In this document: one piece after another, positions 63,434-64,000 of the stretch
How the letters are laid out: each line of letters begins with the position of its first letter
How positions within the stretch are numbered: position 1 is the first letter of the stretch
Origin: Auanema rhodensis
Lineage: Eukaryota > Nematoda > Chromadorea > Rhabditida > Rhabditidae
Direction of reading: 5' to 3'
Assembly: GCA_964057225.1 (NCBI GenBank)
Contig: OZ059900.1
Coordinates: forward strand, 25,497,638 to 25,561,637
DNA length: 64,000 nucleotides
Notes under the pieces: model-generated
Told to the model about the DNA's origin: nothing
Seen by the model: only the letters and a program-made list of their open reading frames with translations
The model's database searches: none
Translations under genes and position numbers: made by a program

Positions 63434-64000
63434 GAATATGCTAATTTCCTTAATTTTCTAACCCCTGTTTTTTTGTCGTGAAAGTGGAACTAGACGTTGT
63501 ACGAACAATTTTGAGCTAGGTTTCATTGACATTGCATGAGTTTGAACACATGAAATCGTAAGTCAAAACCTTGTTTACAGCGAAATTTCCAAAAACTGGT
63601 TTTCCAGCATAATAAAATATTTCTCATGGGAAATACTGTGTTTTTGTATTTTTCTAGTGTTCAGCATGTAAAATGCTTCATTTTAGTATGTAACACGCTG
63701 AAATTCGTTGCATTTGACGACTCATATGAACAAAAATCGATTTATTCAATATTAGCCTTAAGGGGCGTGCCCTCAGAATATGCTAATTTCCTTAATTTTC
63801 TAACCCCTGTTTTTTTGTCGTGAAAGTGGAACTAGACGTTGTACGAACAATTTTGAGCTAGGTTTCATTGACATTGCATCAGTTTGAACACATGAAATCG
63901 TAAGTCAAAACCTTGTTTACAGCGAAATTTCCAAAAACTGGTTTTCCAGCATAATAAAATATTTCTCATGGGAAATACTGTGTTTTTGTATTTTTCTAGT

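Larger units (their letters stand above)
1..64000 (+). repeat. 342-bp satellite DNA array, head-to-tail, filling the window
   Basis: Every stretch of the window is a copy of one 342-bp unit. Landmarks such as GGGGCGTGCCCTCAG, GTGGAACTAGACG and CTGGTTTTCCAG recur at 342-bp spacing from the first line to the last. Monomer 0 starts at 19; 187 full copies and two partial ends are present, all on the same strand. Only nine length changes were found, all of 1 bp. Copies differ from one another at a handful of positions (a few percent at most). No unique sequence, transposon or inversion interrupts the array. Such homogeneous, long, uninterrupted arrays are typical of centromeric or pericentromeric heterochromatin in plants and animals; a centromeric location is inferred and not shown. 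I do not recognise the family by name. Confidence 0.99.
47552..64000 (+). repeat. Second copy of the 68-monomer duplication, with net loss of 18 monomers
   Basis: Monomers 139-187. The left seam lies between 47479 (still A, where the true lead to M has C) and 47560 (first M-specific base). Rare private markers are copied in order: TGCTCATTTCC (53365 monomer), CTCTTGGG (56443), CAACATG (56785), CCTTTCATTT (57811), ATTGCTC (60205), GCACCTCAG (63283). Differences noticed from the first copy are few: GGAACCAGAC (54241 line), CATATAAAC (59941 line), GCATGAG for GCATCAG in the 58153 monomer, GAAATTTCC for GAAACTTCC in the 56785 monomer, and CCTTAAGG near 63757. Such similarity implies a recent event. 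The copy runs off the window. Confidence 0.9.

Noticed and set aside
1-64000. Primate alpha satellite (171-bp units, TTCGTTG, GAAAnACT...TTTTTGTA resemblance)
   Set aside because: The length (2 x 171) and a few short motifs are similar, but most of the alphoid consensus is not recognisable, motif spacing differs, and the CENP-B box lacks CGGG. The resemblance may be chance in AT-rich DNA. An alignment against alphoid consensus sequences with shuffled controls would decide.
1-64000. CRISPR array or bacterial repeat region
   Set aside because: There are no short repeats separated by unique spacers; the whole 342-bp unit repeats with no unique sequence and no cas genes.
47552-64000. Pure assembly duplication artefact
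   Set aside because: The second copy has its own private bases (for example near 54255, 59964, 63757), different dimer number and a distinct 17-monomer loss, which a simple copy error would not create. It cannot be excluded fully without reads.

Overview
The whole 64 kb window is one uninterrupted tandem array of a 342-bp satellite monomer, all copies in the same orientation. If each monomer is started at the ATG or AAG of the motif TCTCATGGGAAA, monomer 0 starts at 19, 187 complete monomers follow, and the window ends 33 bases into the next. The count closes exactly: 187 x 342 bp, minus seven 1-bp deletions, plus two 1-bp insertions, gives the start of the last partial monomer at 63968. I found no protein-coding gene, tRNA, rRNA, transposon, CRISPR array or inverted segment. 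This is eukaryotic satellite DNA of the centromeric or pericentromeric kind. The species cannot be identified from the sequence. The consensus is about 34% G+C (116 of 342) with ten CpGs, close to random expectation, so there is no CpG depletion. That fits a lightly methylated array, in a plant centromere or an invertebrate for example, better than an old methylated vertebrate satellite, but this is weak evidence.

Monomers differ by only a few percent and fall into recurring haplotypes. A is the plain form: ATGGGAAATACT, with a TAA at monomer position 118-120. K starts AAGGGAAAAACT; subtypes K1 (CACGGTG), K2 (CACGCTGAAATTCC), K3 (CACGCTGAAATTCG), K4 and K5 (GTGAAATGCTTAAT) and K6 (CATTTAAG). 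V has AATACAG, GCGTC and position 119 = T; V2 has TTCC and V0 has AATACTG. M has ATGGGAAAAACT and GTAGAATGC. C is CAATATTT plus TATAT, with 119 = T. P has TCCGTCATTTTTG plus a 1-bp deletion. E has CTCATAGG and CAGAATGTAGAA. F is like E but CTCATGGG. H has ATTTAACG. S has TTTTTTCAG.

The haplotypes are arranged in nested, mosaic higher-order repeats rather than one fixed unit. From 1 to 9.6 kb there is a 5-monomer repeat and then a K2-C-V triplet (1026 bp) in three and two copies. From 9.6 to 19.9 kb there are V-V-K1-M blocks and a P-K2-C-A tetramer (1367 bp). From 19.9 to 26 kb the pentamer E-A-K1'-H-V first appears. From 26 to 47 kb there are 22-, 15- and 7-monomer duplications. From about 47.5 kb to the end, the region beginning at 24.3 kb is repeated almost perfectly: a 68-monomer (23,256 bp) tandem duplication whose second copy lacks 17 monomers at about 51.5 kb and one more at about 63 kb. 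Breakpoints fall inside chimeric monomers with the 342-bp register kept, which is the signature of homologous unequal exchange.

The monomer itself appears to be an old dimer of two halves of about 171 bp, and it carries a cluster of short dyad symmetries. The many 65-95 codon open frames are by-products of single-base variants in the repeat and are not annotated as genes.
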